Below are positions 42,644-52,418 of a DNA stretch of 64,000 bases, in pieces. How positions within the stretch are numbered: position 1 is the stretch's first letter; each line of letters opens with the position of its first letter. The stretch is from Pseudoalteromonas sp. GCY. GTDB taxonomy: Bacteria; Pseudomonadota; Gammaproteobacteria; Enterobacterales; Alteromonadaceae. Below the pieces are notes generated by a model that was not told the DNA's origin, made no database searches, and saw only the letters and a program-made list of their open reading frames with translations. The translations under genes and the position numbers were made by a program. Location: the NCBI RefSeq assembly GCF_016695175.1, contig NZ_CP068023.1, positions 2,061,501 through 2,125,500 on the forward strand, in the 5' to 3' direction.

Positions 42644-45127
42644 ATGTTGAAACTCTCTCTTATCTCGATGGCCGTCGCTTCAGGTTTATTCCTTTCTGGT
42701 TGTCAAACCACTGAAGTAAGCCCAAAACCACAACACATTGAAACCAACTCACCAGTCCAACAAGTCGTTGCTACTCCCGTTGATTTCGGTGGTGAGCAGA
42801 TCACCTTAAAACAAGCAATGGCGCATCCTGATTGGTTGGGAAGACAACCAGAAAGCGCATACTGGGGAGCTGATAGCAAAACCGTTTTCTATAAGCGTAA
42901 GCAGGTTGGTTCAGAGTTAAGAGATCTATTTAAAGTCAGTAGCGCACAAACAAGCGAAACGGTTTCGCTGTCAGATTTGCACGCAGTTGGTGCTGCAAAC
43001 GCGATTTATAATAAAGAAAGGACGCTACAATCTTATGAATTTAAAGGCAACATATTCATTAAAAACCTGAAGTCTGGCGCTTTAACACAAGTTACTCATT
43101 CTTCTAACTATGAGTATGCACCGCAATTCTTAAGTGATGACCGATTAGCTTACCGTTCAGGCAATACGCTGTTTGCGTTCGATTTAGCCACTGGCTTAAC
43201 AAAAGAACTGGTAAAGTTACATTTAGCGGATAAGCCTGAAGGGGTGAAAGAGCCTAATGGATATATCGCTGAACAGCAACATGAGCTTATTCAATTCGTC
43301 GCGCTAACGCACAAAAACAGCAAAGATCGAGAAGCGAGAAATCAAGAGATAGAAGCGAATAACGCAAGCATCCAAGATAATCAGTTTTATCTTGGTAAAG
43401 GAAAAACGCTTATCTCAGTTAGCTTAGCACCTACAGGTGATAAGTTAATCGCCGTGATCACCGATGATAAACCAAGTCGTTCTGACTCTGACATCATGCC
43501 TAACTACGTGAGTCAAAACGGTGACATTGATCCGGTAAAAGCTCGCCGTCGCGTTGCAGACACTAAACCAATGAGTTCTGATGTTATTTTCATTGATTTA
43601 GCAAAATCAGAGCAAGTCACGCTGAGCTATGATACTTTACCTGGCTTTGATGAAGATGTACTAGCCGAGGTGAAACGCGAAAATGCTAAGGCAAAAGGTG
43701 AATCATATAAGAGTGAAAAAGCACCACGTGATATCAACCTGATTGACACATGGGGCTGGAGTCAATCCGCTATCCAATGGAATAGTGACGGTTCTCAAGT
43801 CGCGGTCATGCTCGGCGCCTGGGATAATAAAGACAGATGGTTAGCGACAGTTGATTTTGATAAACAACAATTCGTTTCTCAGCATCGCCTACACGATGAA
43901 GCATGGATCAATTATACCTACAATGACTTTGGTTGGTTAAGCAACCAAGACGCTTTGTACTATCTTTCAGAGCAAACTGGATATAGTCAGCTTTATGTTA
44001 AGCCGCTTAACGGTAAAGCAAAAGCAATGACTTCAGGGAAGTTTGTGGTTTCTGAGCCAACCTTAACCCACGATAGTCAATTTGTTTATTACAAAGCCAA
44101 TAAAGATCACCCAGGTATATACGAAATTTATCGCGTCAATTTAGCAAGCGGTGAAGATGAGCAGTTAACAGATTTAGATGGTCTGACTGACTACCAGTTA
44201 AGCCCAGATGAGCAAAAGCTGTTGTTAACTCACTCAAAAATCATGATGCCTCCTGAACTTTATGTGGCGGATGCAGCGCCAAAAGCAGCGGTGTCACGAC
44301 TCACTAATACAGTCTCTGATGCGTTTTTAAATAAGAAGCTAATTGCACCTAAGATTGTTGCGGTTCCTTCAAGCCATCAAGGTGAGCCTGTCTACGCAAA
44401 AGTATATTACCCGGCAGATTATCAAGAAGGTGAAACGGGTAAAAACCGTAAGGCTGTGATCTTTAATCATGGTGCGGGCTATTTGCAGAACTCACATATG
44501 GGCTGGTCGAACTACTTTAGAGAGTTTATGTTCCATTCACTCCTCGCGAGCGAAGGCTATGTCGTCATGGACATGGACTATCGTGGCTCAAAAGGCTACG
44601 GTAGAGACTGGAGAACGGCAATCTATCGTCATATGGGTAAACCAGAAATCGAAGATTTGGCAGACGGTGTTGAGTGGATGGTGAACAACGCTAACGTTGA
44701 CCGTGGCGCTGTGGGTACTTATGGTGGTTCATATGGCGGCTTTATGACATTTATGGCGCTATTTACTCAGCCAGATCTATTCCAAGCAGGTGCGGCTTTA
44801 CGTCCAGTTACCGATTGGGCCTATTACAACGACCCGTACACCTCAAATATCCTTAATCGCCCAGATGTTGACCCAATTGCATACAAACGCAGTTCGCCTA
44901 TCTATCATGCTGAAGGTTTGAAAAACAAGCTACTGATCAACGCGCCTATGGTTGATGATAACGTGTTTTTCCAAGATGTTGTGCGCTTGGTGCAACGACT
45001 AATCGAGCTAGAAAAGGAAGATTTTGAAACGGCAATTTACCCGGTTGAACCCCATGGCTTTAGACAGCCATCAAGTTGGTTGGATGAATACCGTCGTATA
45101 TACAAGCTGTTTAAAGAAAGTTTGTAA
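42644..45127 (+). CDS. S9-family (prolyl oligopeptidase/DPP-like) lipoprotein peptidase
   Basis: 827 residues. The lipoprotein signal ends LFLSG-C20, so it should be anchored to an envelope membrane. Residues about 60-540 form a DPP-type beta-propeller (TDYQLSPDEQKLLLT, QIT/LTDLDG repeats). Residues about 570-827 form the alpha/beta hydrolase with the nucleophile in GGSYGG (Ser696), acid in VDDNV (Asp771 or 772) and His804 in EPHGF. It probably trims peptides or dipeptides from N-termini in the periplasm for nutrition, as in many marine bacteria. The 3' flank was changed by the IS insertion at 45163. Confidence 0.92.
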   Translation: MLKLSLISMAVASGLFLSGCQTTEVSPKPQHIETNSPVQQVVATPVDFGGEQITLKQAMAHPDWLGRQPESAYWGADSKTVFYKRKQVGSELRDLFKVSSAQTSETVSLSDLHAVGAANAIYNKERTLQSYEFKGNIFIKNLKSGALTQVTHSSNYEYAPQFLSDDRLAYRSGNTLFAFDLATGLTKELVKLHLADKPEGVKEPNGYIAEQQHELIQFVALTHKNSKDREARNQEIEANNASIQDNQFYLGKGKTLISVSLAPTGDKLIAVITDDKPSRSDSDIMPNYVSQNGDIDPVKARRRVADTKPMSSDVIFIDLAKSEQVTLSYDTLPGFDEDVLAEVKRENAKAKGESYKSEKAPRDINLIDTWGWSQSAIQWNSDGSQVAVMLGAWDNKDRWLATVDFDKQQFVSQHRLHDEAWINYTYNDFGWLSNQDALYYLSEQTGYSQLYVKPLNGKAKAMTSGKFVVSEPTLTHDSQFVYYKANKDHPGIYEIYRVNLASGEDEQLTDLDGLTDYQLSPDEQKLLLTHSKIMMPPELYVADAAPKAAVSRLTNTVSDAFLNKKLIAPKIVAVPSSHQGEPVYAKVYYPADYQEGETGKNRKAVIFNHGAGYLQNSHMGWSNYFREFMFHSLLASEGYVVMDMDYRGSKGYGRDWRTAIYRHMGKPEIEDLADGVEWMVNNANVDRGAVGTYGGSYGGFMTFMALFTQPDLFQAGAALRPVTDWAYYNDPYTSNILNRPDVDPIAYKRSSPIYHAEGLKNKLLINAPMVDDNVFFQDVVRLVQRLIELEKEDFETAIYPVEPHGFRQPSSWLDEYRRIYKLFKESL

Positions 45128-45146
45128 TCAAAACAGTGGATAAACA

Positions 45147-45162
45147 GCCAGCTTAAGCTGGC
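45147..45162. repeat. Left copy of the IS target duplication (palindrome)
   Basis: GCCAGCTTAAGCTGGC, identical to 46766-46781 on the other side of the IS. The A and T flanking it are also shared, so the duplication is 16-18 bp. Confidence 0.88.
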
Positions 45163-46765
45163 TCAGATTGATGATAAACCCCGCTTTTTTAAGCGGGGTT
45201 TATTTTTCCCAGTTGTTGGAGCAGTTTTCTCTGCCGTAAGTTTCAGCGTTGGTTTTTTTGTGTTGGCTAGGCTAATTATTATGATTTGGTGTGTCCAAGG
45301 TCGTTTTGAGGGCTTTTAGGGGGGAGTTTTCGAGGTTTTTTGCTAGTGTGCAGCCATGAGCGCCATTTTCTTCATATTTTGACATGCCGCTGCTAACAAG
45401 CACTGCGCGGTCACTTTTGGCAGGCCTCTATATCTGCAGTAGCGATGTCCATGATGTTGTTTCGCATCAGCGAAGCTTCTTTCCACCGTTTCGGCTCGTC
45501 GTCGATAGAGCTTTTTACCCCAGTCGCTCAGCCTAATCGCATTGGCGTTTTCTACGCTTGATTGCCAAACATGCCGCGTTATAACTTTGGTTTGATTTTT
45601 ACTGGCTGTGCATTGATTTCTGACTGGACAGCGTCCACATTTTCTTGAGTCGGAATGATAGTGACGATAGCCTGTTCGGCTTGTTGTTTTGTAGATTAGA
45701 GTTTCACCTTGCGGGCACAGGTAAGTATCTGTATCGGCTTGATATTGATACTCACGTTTGGCGAAGTAGCCTTTCTTTTTATTTGGTCTTCGGTATCCCA
45801 GCACGCCAACTAATTGCCTTTCTTCCAGATTGTGGCATACCGCGGCGGTAAAATAGCCTGCATCTAGCCCAACCGCGATAGGGTTTATCTCAAAGGTATC
45901 GAGCGCTCTGTCGAGTCGACAGATAATAGGTTGTGAGTCATGGACATTGCCTGCGGTGGCGTGTGTGTCAACAATAATGCCGTGTTTACCATCCACAATT
46001 CGATGGTCTAGATAGAAGAACCCTTTTGGCTTTTCATCCCGTACCATAAACCCGCTATCTGGGTCGGTGCGGCTGACTTTGGTTGGTTTTGTGCAAGGTG
46101 TTTCTTCCTTACACTTCAGGGGCTTTTTTCCTTCATCCTCCCGGTCTTGCAGTACCGCTTCGTTCAATTGCTCTACATACACTGAAGGACTGACTTTTAA
46201 GTCTTCTATGTCATAGCGCTTTTTATTGGCATTGGCTTTGAGGTGTGTACTGTCAGCAAATAAGCTATAGCCACCTATGAGTTTTTGCTTCATCGCTTGG
46301 CGGACAATGTTATCGAAGATGGATTGATAAATGTTGCTGTCTTTAAAGCGCTTTATGCGGTTTTGGCTTAGCGTCGAGTGGTGGATGACATCTTCAGCTA
46401 GTCCCATACCTAAAAACCAACGATATGCGACATTGACTTGGATTTCCTTAATCAAGCGACGCTCGCTTTGAATGCCAAACAGGTATCCAAGAAATAAAAT
46501 CTTGAACATTCGCACTGGGTCAACCGCTGGGCGACCATTGTTTTTACAGTAGAGATGGGTGACTTCATCGCGGATGAATTCGAAATCAATCGCAAGGTCA
46601 ATCAGGCGAACTAAATGGTCTTTTGGAACCAATTGGTCGATAGCGACCATTTCTAGTTCATATTGCTGAGGGGTTTTGTCTTTAAGCATGGTGAACTCCC
46701 TAAACTCACTACGCTTATTAGATCAAAGGGCTAGATCTGTGTCCAGCCCTTTTTCAACAGTCTGA
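45163..46765 (-). mobile_element. Complete IS1182-family insertion sequence
   Basis: About 1603 bp. The ends TCAGATTGATGATAAA (left) and the complement of the right end, TCAGACTGTTGAAAAA, match at 13 of 16 bases. Both ends carry a hairpin just inside the terminal repeat (left AAACCCCGCTT/AAGCGGGGTTT at about 45176-45203, right AAAGGGCT/AGCCCTTT at about 46726-46752), which could block transcription into the element. A single intact transposase lies inside. The element is flanked by a perfect 16-18 bp duplication of a palindrome that was the terminator of the rhombosortase gene. Confidence 0.88.
45343..46689 (-). CDS. IS1182-family DDE transposase
   Basis: 448 residues, intact. The N-terminal DUF772-type region (GRPAVDPVRMFKILFLGYL, HHSTLSQNRIKRF) is followed by DDE catalytic residues in LFADSTHLKA, VGLDAGYF and RRRAETVERSFADAKQHHG, with a Cys-rich zinc-like stretch (CGRCPVRNQC) before the last Glu. 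This is the IS1182/IS5-like layout. It moves the surrounding element by cut-and-paste or copy-paste of DNA. No frameshift or stop is seen, so the copy may be active. Confidence 0.93.
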   Translation of the reverse strand: MLKDKTPQQYELEMVAIDQLVPKDHLVRLIDLAIDFEFIRDEVTHLYCKNNGRPAVDPVRMFKILFLGYLFGIQSERRLIKEIQVNVAYRWFLGMGLAEDVIHHSTLSQNRIKRFKDSNIYQSIFDNIVRQAMKQKLIGGYSLFADSTHLKANANKKRYDIEDLKVSPSVYVEQLNEAVLQDREDEGKKPLKCKEETPCTKPTKVSRTDPDSGFMVRDEKPKGFFYLDHRIVDGKHGIIVDTHATAGNVHDSQPIICRLDRALDTFEINPIAVGLDAGYFTAAVCHNLEERQLVGVLGYRRPNKKKGYFAKREYQYQADTDTYLCPQGETLIYKTTSRTGYRHYHSDSRKCGRCPVRNQCTASKNQTKVITRHVWQSSVENANAIRLSDWGKKLYRRRAETVERSFADAKQHHGHRYCRYRGLPKVTAQCLLAAACQNMKKMALMAAH

Positions 46766-46786
46766 GCCAGCTTAAGCTGGCTTTTT
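46766..46786 (-). terminator. Right copy of the target palindrome, terminator overlapping the rhombosortase stop
   Basis: GCCAGC/GCTGGC around TTAA (46766-46781), followed on the plus strand by TTTTTT. On the minus strand the stop TAA of the rhombosortase gene (46774-46772) sits in the loop. Because the duplication copied the whole palindrome, the gene kept its stop codon after the insertion. Confidence 0.75.
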
Positions 46787-47356
46787 TGTTTTATAAAATA
46801 AATAGATAACAGCTAAAACCACACCACCAACTGCACCAAATAAATGTGCTTCAATGGCGACTCTCGAGTCTATCAGCTTAGCTACATCTGCGCTTGCACC
46901 CGCATATTGCTCCCAACATACCTTTGCCCACACACCAATAAACAACAGATATCCAGTTGTTAGCTTCCGCTTAATATCTTCAAGCGCTCCCCACACGATA
47001 AGCCCATGTAGTAAACCACTCAAGCCTGTATATACAATAATGTTTGGAGAAAATAGCAAGATCATAAGCCCAGTAAACAGACCAAGAAAAAGCACATTCA
47101 GCCAATATTTTCTTAGTGTTGTATATTCGGCATGTAATAACCAAATGAATAAGATACCAAGCAGGTTTAGCATCAAGTGATACCAATTACTATGGGTAAA
47201 CTGACCGCTCAAAATACGCCATAATTCACCATCAGCAATTGCATTTCTGTCGAAATCTAAGTGCGGGCCAAGCCCAAACAACATAAGTATTGTTGACAAT
47301 ATCGCCAAAGACGCAGGGCCAATGAGGTATTCTTTGTTAGTTGGAAGTTCAAACAT
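46772..47356 (-). CDS. rrtA: Rhombosortase-type rhomboid protease
   Basis: 194 residues with six membrane helices. The catalytic serine is in GLSGLLHG (about 111-118) and the histidine in IEAHLFGAVGG (about 168-178), after an early HSNWYHLMLN motif (about 55-64). The small size and GxSGxxHG form are those of rhombosortases, which process GlyGly-CTERM proteins before type II secretion and anchoring. I saw no GlyGly-CTERM substrate in this window. The gene is divergent from ggt. Confidence 0.82.
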   Translation of the reverse strand: MFELPTNKEYLIGPASLAILSTILMLFGLGPHLDFDRNAIADGELWRILSGQFTHSNWYHLMLNLLGILFIWLLHAEYTTLRKYWLNVLFLGLFTGLMILLFSPNIIVYTGLSGLLHGLIVWGALEDIKRKLTTGYLLFIGVWAKVCWEQYAGASADVAKLIDSRVAIEAHLFGAVGGVVLAVIYLFYKTKKPA

Positions 47357-47438
47357 ACGATTTCACGTTATTATTTTTGCATATTGTGCCTAATTGCTTT
47401 TATGATGCCAAATATAAGACGTAAGCAAAGTGGGTATT

Positions 47439-49199
47439 ATGAAACATACACTTGCATCACTAACCGTGATTGCCGCATTCAGCTTTTCAACCAACACCTT
47501 AGCTGAACAACAAAAAATCGAAATTAGAGAGCCGGAAGCCGCAACAGGTTTCCAATCTAAAGAAGCACGCACCGCAGAAAAGTACATGGTCGTTGCTGCC
47601 AACCCCTATGCAAGTAAAGCAGGTCAATTGATGCTCTCAAAAGGGGGAAGTGCAGTTGATGCCATGATAGCGACTCAACTTGTGCTTACTTTGGTTGAGC
47701 CGCAATCTTCAGGCATAGGCGGCGGTGCGTTTATCCTGCACTACGACAAGAAAACCAATGAATTAATTAGTTTTGATGGTAGAGAAACCGCACCAAAGCT
47801 TGCAGGTCCTGATCTATTTTTAGATGATACGGGTAATGCGGTTAGATGGATTGAGGCTGTGGTGGGCGGTCGCTCTGTTGGCGTGCCTGGCATTCTGCAC
47901 GCGTTTAAATCAGCACATGACAAATACGGTAAACTGCCATGGCAGGAATTATTCAAGCCGGCGATTGAATTAGCTCGAGACGGATTTATCGTCTCTCCAC
48001 GTTTAAATATGCTGCTTGAGAAAAAACTCAACCCAGGTTTGACTAAGCTCAGTCCCGCAAAAGAATATTTCTATCCGGATGGTAAAGCACTACAACCAGG
48101 GACCCTTAAAAAGAATCTGCCTTTGGCAAACCTATACTACAAAGTAGCAACGCAAGGGATCCAAGCCTTTTATGAAGGGCAAAATGCCACCCAATTAGTG
48201 GAAGCTGTGCAAAAGTCTGAAATCGCACCTGGCAAATTGGCGCTGAGCGACTTGGAACATTATAAAAGCAAAACTCGAGACGCTATCTGTACGGAATATC
48301 GTGTATATAAAGTTTGCTCTATGGCACCGCCTAGCAGTGGTGGTATTGCCGTTTTGCAAATGATGAAGCTGTTGGAACCTTACGACCTAGGTAAGTATAA
48401 GGCAAATGACCCAGAAGCCTTGCACCTCTTTACTCAAGCGTCTCGCCTAGCGTTTGCCGATAGAGATTTTTACGTAGCCGATCCTGATTTTGTTGAAGTG
48501 CCAGCAAAAGCATTGCTTAACGAGCAATATCTATTAGGCCGTAGCAAACTTATTGGTGAAATGGATAATCACGACTTTCCGGTAGGCGACCCAACTTCGG
48601 GCACACTCGCTTATGCTATGGATGATAGTTATGAATTACCTTCGACCAGCCATGTGTCGATTGTAGATGCAGAGGGTAATGCCATTTCTATGACAAGCTC
48701 GATAGAAATGGCATTTGGCTCAACGGTGATGGTCAACGGATATTTACTCAATAACCAATTAACCGACTTTGCGCTTTCCCCAAAAGTAGGGGATAAATGG
48801 GTCGCAAACCGAGTAGAAGCAAACAAACGCCCAAGAAGTTCTATGGCACCCGTGATAGTGTTTAACAAAGACGGGTCGCTTAAATTGATAGTTGGCTCGC
48901 CTGGCGGCAGTCGTATTATCAATTACGTTGCTCAAACCTTAGTTGGCGTACTGGATTGGGGATTATCTGTGCAGGCTGCTATTGATTTACCAAAAATCAC
49001 CAATCGCAATAAGTACACAACACTTGAAAAAGGCACTGAGTTGACAAAACAAGCCTCTTACTTTGAGAAAAAAGGCCATAAAGTACAGATCCGCGACTTA
49101 AACTCTGGACTACATGCCATTGAGGTTCGTGGAACACATTTAATCGGTGGTGCAGACCCAAGAAGAGAAGGTGTGGCACTCGGCGAAAGCAGCGAATAA
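47439..49199 (+). CDS. ggt: Gamma-glutamyltransferase
   Basis: 586 residues from ATG 47439, which starts a signal peptide (MKHTLASLTVIAAFSFSTNTLA); the frame also opens at GTG 47430. It has the Ntn-hydrolase layout: PQSSGIGGGAFIL, DGRETAP, the autoprocessing/catalytic Thr in STSHVSIVD (about 402) and PRSSMAPVIVF and SPGGSRII. It hydrolyses or transfers the gamma-glutamyl group of glutathione in the periplasm after self-cleavage into large and small chains. Confidence 0.93.
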   Translation: MKHTLASLTVIAAFSFSTNTLAEQQKIEIREPEAATGFQSKEARTAEKYMVVAANPYASKAGQLMLSKGGSAVDAMIATQLVLTLVEPQSSGIGGGAFILHYDKKTNELISFDGRETAPKLAGPDLFLDDTGNAVRWIEAVVGGRSVGVPGILHAFKSAHDKYGKLPWQELFKPAIELARDGFIVSPRLNMLLEKKLNPGLTKLSPAKEYFYPDGKALQPGTLKKNLPLANLYYKVATQGIQAFYEGQNATQLVEAVQKSEIAPGKLALSDLEHYKSKTRDAICTEYRVYKVCSMAPPSSGGIAVLQMMKLLEPYDLGKYKANDPEALHLFTQASRLAFADRDFYVADPDFVEVPAKALLNEQYLLGRSKLIGEMDNHDFPVGDPTSGTLAYAMDDSYELPSTSHVSIVDAEGNAISMTSSIEMAFGSTVMVNGYLLNNQLTDFALSPKVGDKWVANRVEANKRPRSSMAPVIVFNKDGSLKLIVGSPGGSRIINYVAQTLVGVLDWGLSVQAAIDLPKITNRNKYTTLEKGTELTKQASYFEKKGHKVQIRDLNSGLHAIEVRGTHLIGGADPRREGVALGESSE

Positions 49200-49226
49200 G
49201 CCGTGGTTTCTTAAGTGCTTTTAGGC

Positions 49227-49278
49227 TATAATTTTGCGTTCCAGAAAAATGCGTTTAACGCGCTCTGGAGCGCGTTAA
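49227..49278 (+). promoter_or_regulatory. -10-like box and perfect hairpin between ggt and maeA
   Basis: TATAAT at 49227-49232, then TTAACGCGCT (49255-49264) perfectly paired with AGCGCGTTAA (49269-49278) around CTGG. There is no U-run, so the hairpin may be a leader structure of maeA or an operator rather than a ggt terminator. Confidence 0.4.
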
Positions 49279-49371
49279 TAATGGTCTGATGAGCACTAAA
49301 TTCATTGTAATTTAATCCTTTTCGACAATAATGAACCCTTAGACTAAAAAATTAGTGTCAAGCTTGTAAAT

Positions 49372-51066
49372 ATGACTAAACAAACCGATCCAAATTATCT
49401 CTACATTCCCTATTCAGGTCCTACACTATTAGAAACGCCACTGCTTAACAAAGGGAGTGCATTCTCTCAACGCGAGCGTGAAAATTTCAACTTAGCAGGA
49501 CTACTTCCTCCTCGTTATGAAACAATTGAAGAGCAAGTTGAGCGTTGTTATCAGCAATATTCAAGCTTTAGCGACAACCTAAACAAGCACATTTACCTGC
49601 GCGCTATTCAGGACAACAACGAAACGCTGTATTACCGTTTAGTACGTGATCATTTGGAAGAAATGATGCCAATCATCTACACCCCAACAGTAGGTGATGC
49701 ATGTGAGAAGTTTTCTGATATCTATCGCAGCTCTCGTGGTTTGTTTATTTCTTATGAAGACCGCTATCAAATCGATGATATTTTGCGAAATGCCACTAAA
49801 GGCAAAGTAAAAGTTATCGTGGTTACAGATGGTGAACGTATTTTAGGCCTTGGCGACCAAGGTATTGGTGGTATGGGTATTCCTATCGGTAAGCTGGCAC
49901 TTTACACCGTATGCGGTGGGATCAGTCCAGCTTATACGCTGCCTGTTATGCTTGACGTAGGCACAAACAACGAGAAGCTACTCAACGACCCAATGTACAT
50001 GGGCGCAAGACACCCGCGTATCGGCCAAGCTGAATATGACGAATTCCTAGATCTATTCATTAAAGCAGTGAAGCGCCGTTGGCCTAATGTATTGTTACAG
50101 TTTGAAGATTTCGCACAACCCAACGCAATGCCACTATTGAAACGTTATCGTGATGAGATCTGTAGCTTTAACGATGATATCCAAGGCACCGCAGCAGTTA
50201 CTGCAGGGTCGCTACTAGCCGCTTGTCGTGTTAAAGGCGCGAAGCTCTCTGAACAAAAAGTGGTGTTTGTTGGTGCAGGCTCTGCTGGCTGTGGTATTGC
50301 TGAGCAAATTATTAGCCAAATGATTTCAGAAGGGATAACCGACGAGCAGGCGAGAAGCCAAGTGTTTATGGTGGACCGTTTTGGCCTACTGACAGAAGGC
50401 ATGGAAGGACTAAGAGATTTCCAAGAAGCGCTAGTTCAGCAACAAGCAAACCTTGTAGATTGGACATACAGTGGTGAATTTGCATCTTTATTAGATGTAA
50501 TGCACTGTGCAAAACCAGACATCTTAATTGGTGTATCTGGTCAAGCGGGTCTATTCACTGAGCAAGTGATCCGTGCGATGCATGCAGGATGCGAACAGCC
50601 GATTATTTTCCCATTAAGTAATCCATCACGCCAGGTTGAAGCGCATCCAAAAGATGTGATTGAGTGGACTGATGGTCAAGCAATTGTTGCTACGGGAAGC
50701 CCATTTGAACCGGTAGTACATGGTGAGCAGACAATCATCATACCGCAATGTAATAACAGTTATATCTTCCCAGGTATTGGCCTTGGTGTACTTGCAGCTA
50801 AAGCAAATCGTATTACAGATAGCATGTTGATGGTATCGAGCGAAATGCTTGCGGAGTCATCACCACGTGCTAATACCGGCAAAGGTAGCTTACTACCAGC
50901 ACTAACTGAAATTGAGCCGTTGAGTAAGCGTATTGCTTTTGCAGTTGCTAAAAAAGCAATGGAAGAGGGCGTTGCACTTGAAATGGAAGACGACGCAATT
51001 TGGGCAGCGATAGAGAAAAACTATTGGCTCCCTAAGTATAGAAACTACAAACGCTGTAGCGTCTAG
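49372..51066 (+). CDS. maeA: NAD-dependent malic enzyme
   Basis: 564 residues (E. coli MaeA has 565). [15 protein letters not shown] (substrate-site Tyr), the FEDFAQPNA metal site with [11 protein letters not shown], and the NAD Rossmann motif [16 protein letters not shown] are present. It decarboxylates malate to pyruvate with NAD, linking the TCA cycle to pyruvate. Monocistronic with a strong terminator. Confidence 0.95.
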   Translation: MTKQTDPNYLYIPYSGPTLLETPLLNKGSAFSQRERENFNLAGLLPPRYETIEEQVERCYQQYSSFSDNLNKHIYLRAIQDNNETLYYRLVRDHLEEMMPIIYTPTVGDACEKFSDIYRSSRGLFISYEDRYQIDDILRNATKGKVKVIVVTDGERILGLGDQGIGGMGIPIGKLALYTVCGGISPAYTLPVMLDVGTNNEKLLNDPMYMGARHPRIGQAEYDEFLDLFIKAVKRRWPNVLLQFEDFAQPNAMPLLKRYRDEICSFNDDIQGTAAVTAGSLLAACRVKGAKLSEQKVVFVGAGSAGCGIAEQIISQMISEGITDEQARSQVFMVDRFGLLTEGMEGLRDFQEALVQQQANLVDWTYSGEFASLLDVMHCAKPDILIGVSGQAGLFTEQVIRAMHAGCEQPIIFPLSNPSRQVEAHPKDVIEWTDGQAIVATGSPFEPVVHGEQTIIIPQCNNSYIFPGIGLGVLAAKANRITDSMLMVSSEMLAESSPRANTGKGSLLPALTEIEPLSKRIAFAVAKKAMEEGVALEMEDDAIWAAIEKNYWLPKYRNYKRCSV

Positions 51067-51091
51067 TTGCTTTTGCTTTTAGCCAAAACAG

Positions 51092-51126
51092 AAATCGCCG
51101 CCAACTCATATTGGCGGCGATTTTGT
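51092..51126 (+). terminator. Terminator of maeA
   Basis: AAATCGCCGCCAA (51092-51104) pairs with TTGGCGGCGATTT (51111-51123), followed by TT. Confidence 0.88.
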
Positions 51127-51280
51127 TTATCAATCACGCACAAAATTTGAGAGCACTGCATATCACTTTTCAAAGTGACAATCGCTCATTTTGTTAAAGT
51201 TTGTTACCCTGAAACCCAATTCAGTAGTTGTTAATTGAAATATGCTTGAATATGCAGGTATCACATTTTAGGAGCAAAAG

Positions 51281-51985
51281 ATGCGAATTTTAACTGGCTT
51301 ACTGGCATTATGTTTATCTGGATTTAGCTTTGCAGGCGCATTGCCTGACTCGCCGCATTTATATGTTAAAGGCACTTCATTTATTCAAGTACAACCCGAT
51401 ATTGCAACCATCCGTGTTGCCATTACCGAAAAGCAAAAGTCGCTGCCGACAGCCAAAGAAAACGTCGATAAGATTATGGCTAAGGCCATCGAAATCGCTA
51501 AACGCTTCGATATTAAAGAAGACGATATTCACGCAGATCAGCTGAATGTCTACAGACAGACACGCTACAATCGTGAATCAAACGAAGAAGAGTTTGATGG
51601 TTTTCGCGTAAGTCGCAGTCTGACTGTAAAACTTAAGGACATTAAAAAGTACCCAGAGTTACTTCAAGAGTTTGTAGACAGCGGTATAAATCAGTTCAAT
51701 AACACGGAATTTGGTGTTGAAAATGAAGGCAAGTATCTGCAAAGCCTCAAAAAATCCGCCATCAAAGATGCTAAGAAAGCAGCCAAAGAGCTAGCAGGCG
51801 AGTTTGATGTTGAATTGGCAAAACTGTACTCAGTTTCATTCCAACCAATGCAAACGCCAGTTCAGCCTTACGTGCGCTCTGCAGCGATGGCAATGGAAGC
51901 AGATCAAGGCGCATACAAAAATGCGTATAACACAGGTGCAATTACATTAAACGCGGAAGTTTATGCTGTTTACTTAATTGAGTAA
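51281..51985 (+). CDS. SIMPL (DUF541) domain periplasmic protein
   Basis: 234 residues with a signal peptide (MRILTGLLALCLSGFSFA). The SIMPL/DUF541 domain starts with LYVKGTSFIQVQPDIATIRVAI and includes DIHADQLNVYRQ and a helical KSAIKDAKKAAKELAGEF. This is an oligomeric outer-membrane/periplasmic family linked to oxidative-stress tolerance (E. coli YggE). Function is not biochemically defined. GGAG precedes the ATG. Confidence 0.85.
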   Translation: MRILTGLLALCLSGFSFAGALPDSPHLYVKGTSFIQVQPDIATIRVAITEKQKSLPTAKENVDKIMAKAIEIAKRFDIKEDDIHADQLNVYRQTRYNRESNEEEFDGFRVSRSLTVKLKDIKKYPELLQEFVDSGINQFNNTEFGVENEGKYLQSLKKSAIKDAKKAAKELAGEFDVELAKLYSVSFQPMQTPVQPYVRSAAMAMEADQGAYKNAYNTGAITLNAEVYAVYLIE

Positions 51986-52019
51986 TACTGGCTGTGAACT
52001 AATTAAACTTATACACTAA

Positions 52020-52041
52020 GCCCTCCATTGGAGGGCTTTTT
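52020..52041 (+). terminator. Terminator whose 3' arm is the next gene's Shine-Dalgarno
   Basis: GCCCTCC (52020-52026) pairs with GGAGGGC (52030-52036) around ATT, then TTTTT. GGAGG (52030-52034) also lies 7 bases before the MAPEG start ATG 52042. Confidence 0.75.
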
Positions 52042-52416
52042 ATGATCACCGGTTTATATGCGGCATTGCTGGCACTAATCTATATTAAACTCAGTTTTAA
52101 CATAATATCACTCAGACACAGACACAGAGTATCGCTAGGAGATGGCGGTATCGATGAACTGCAAAGTGCAATACGGATCCACGGCAACTTTATCGAGTAC
52201 ACACCTTTCGTACTGTTAATGATGTTGTTACTCGAAATTCAACAAATCAACCCATATCTACTTCATGCTTTTGGCATTGCTTTTTTGTTTTCTCGAGTTG
52301 CACACTATGTTGCACTCGGTAAAACTAACTTTTCAATCAGAAAAGTAGCGATGGCGACAACATATGGAGTAATACTTATTTTAGCGTCACTCAACCTCGT
52401 GTATTACTTTATCTAA
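52042..52416 (+). CDS. MAPEG-family membrane protein
   Basis: 124 residues with four helices. The MAPEG pattern is visible: an N-terminal helix followed by RHRHRVSLGDGG and the LQSAIRIHGNFIEYTPF motif, then FSRVAHYVALG. Relatives are membrane glutathione transferases and related enzymes; the bacterial role is unclear. Its ribosome site is buried in the preceding terminator stem. Followed after 2 bases by the sulfotransferase gene. Confidence 0.85.
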   Translation: MITGLYAALLALIYIKLSFNIISLRHRHRVSLGDGGIDELQSAIRIHGNFIEYTPFVLLMMLLLEIQQINPYLLHAFGIAFLFSRVAHYVALGKTNFSIRKVAMATTYGVILILASLNLVYYFI

Positions 52417-52418
52417 AT

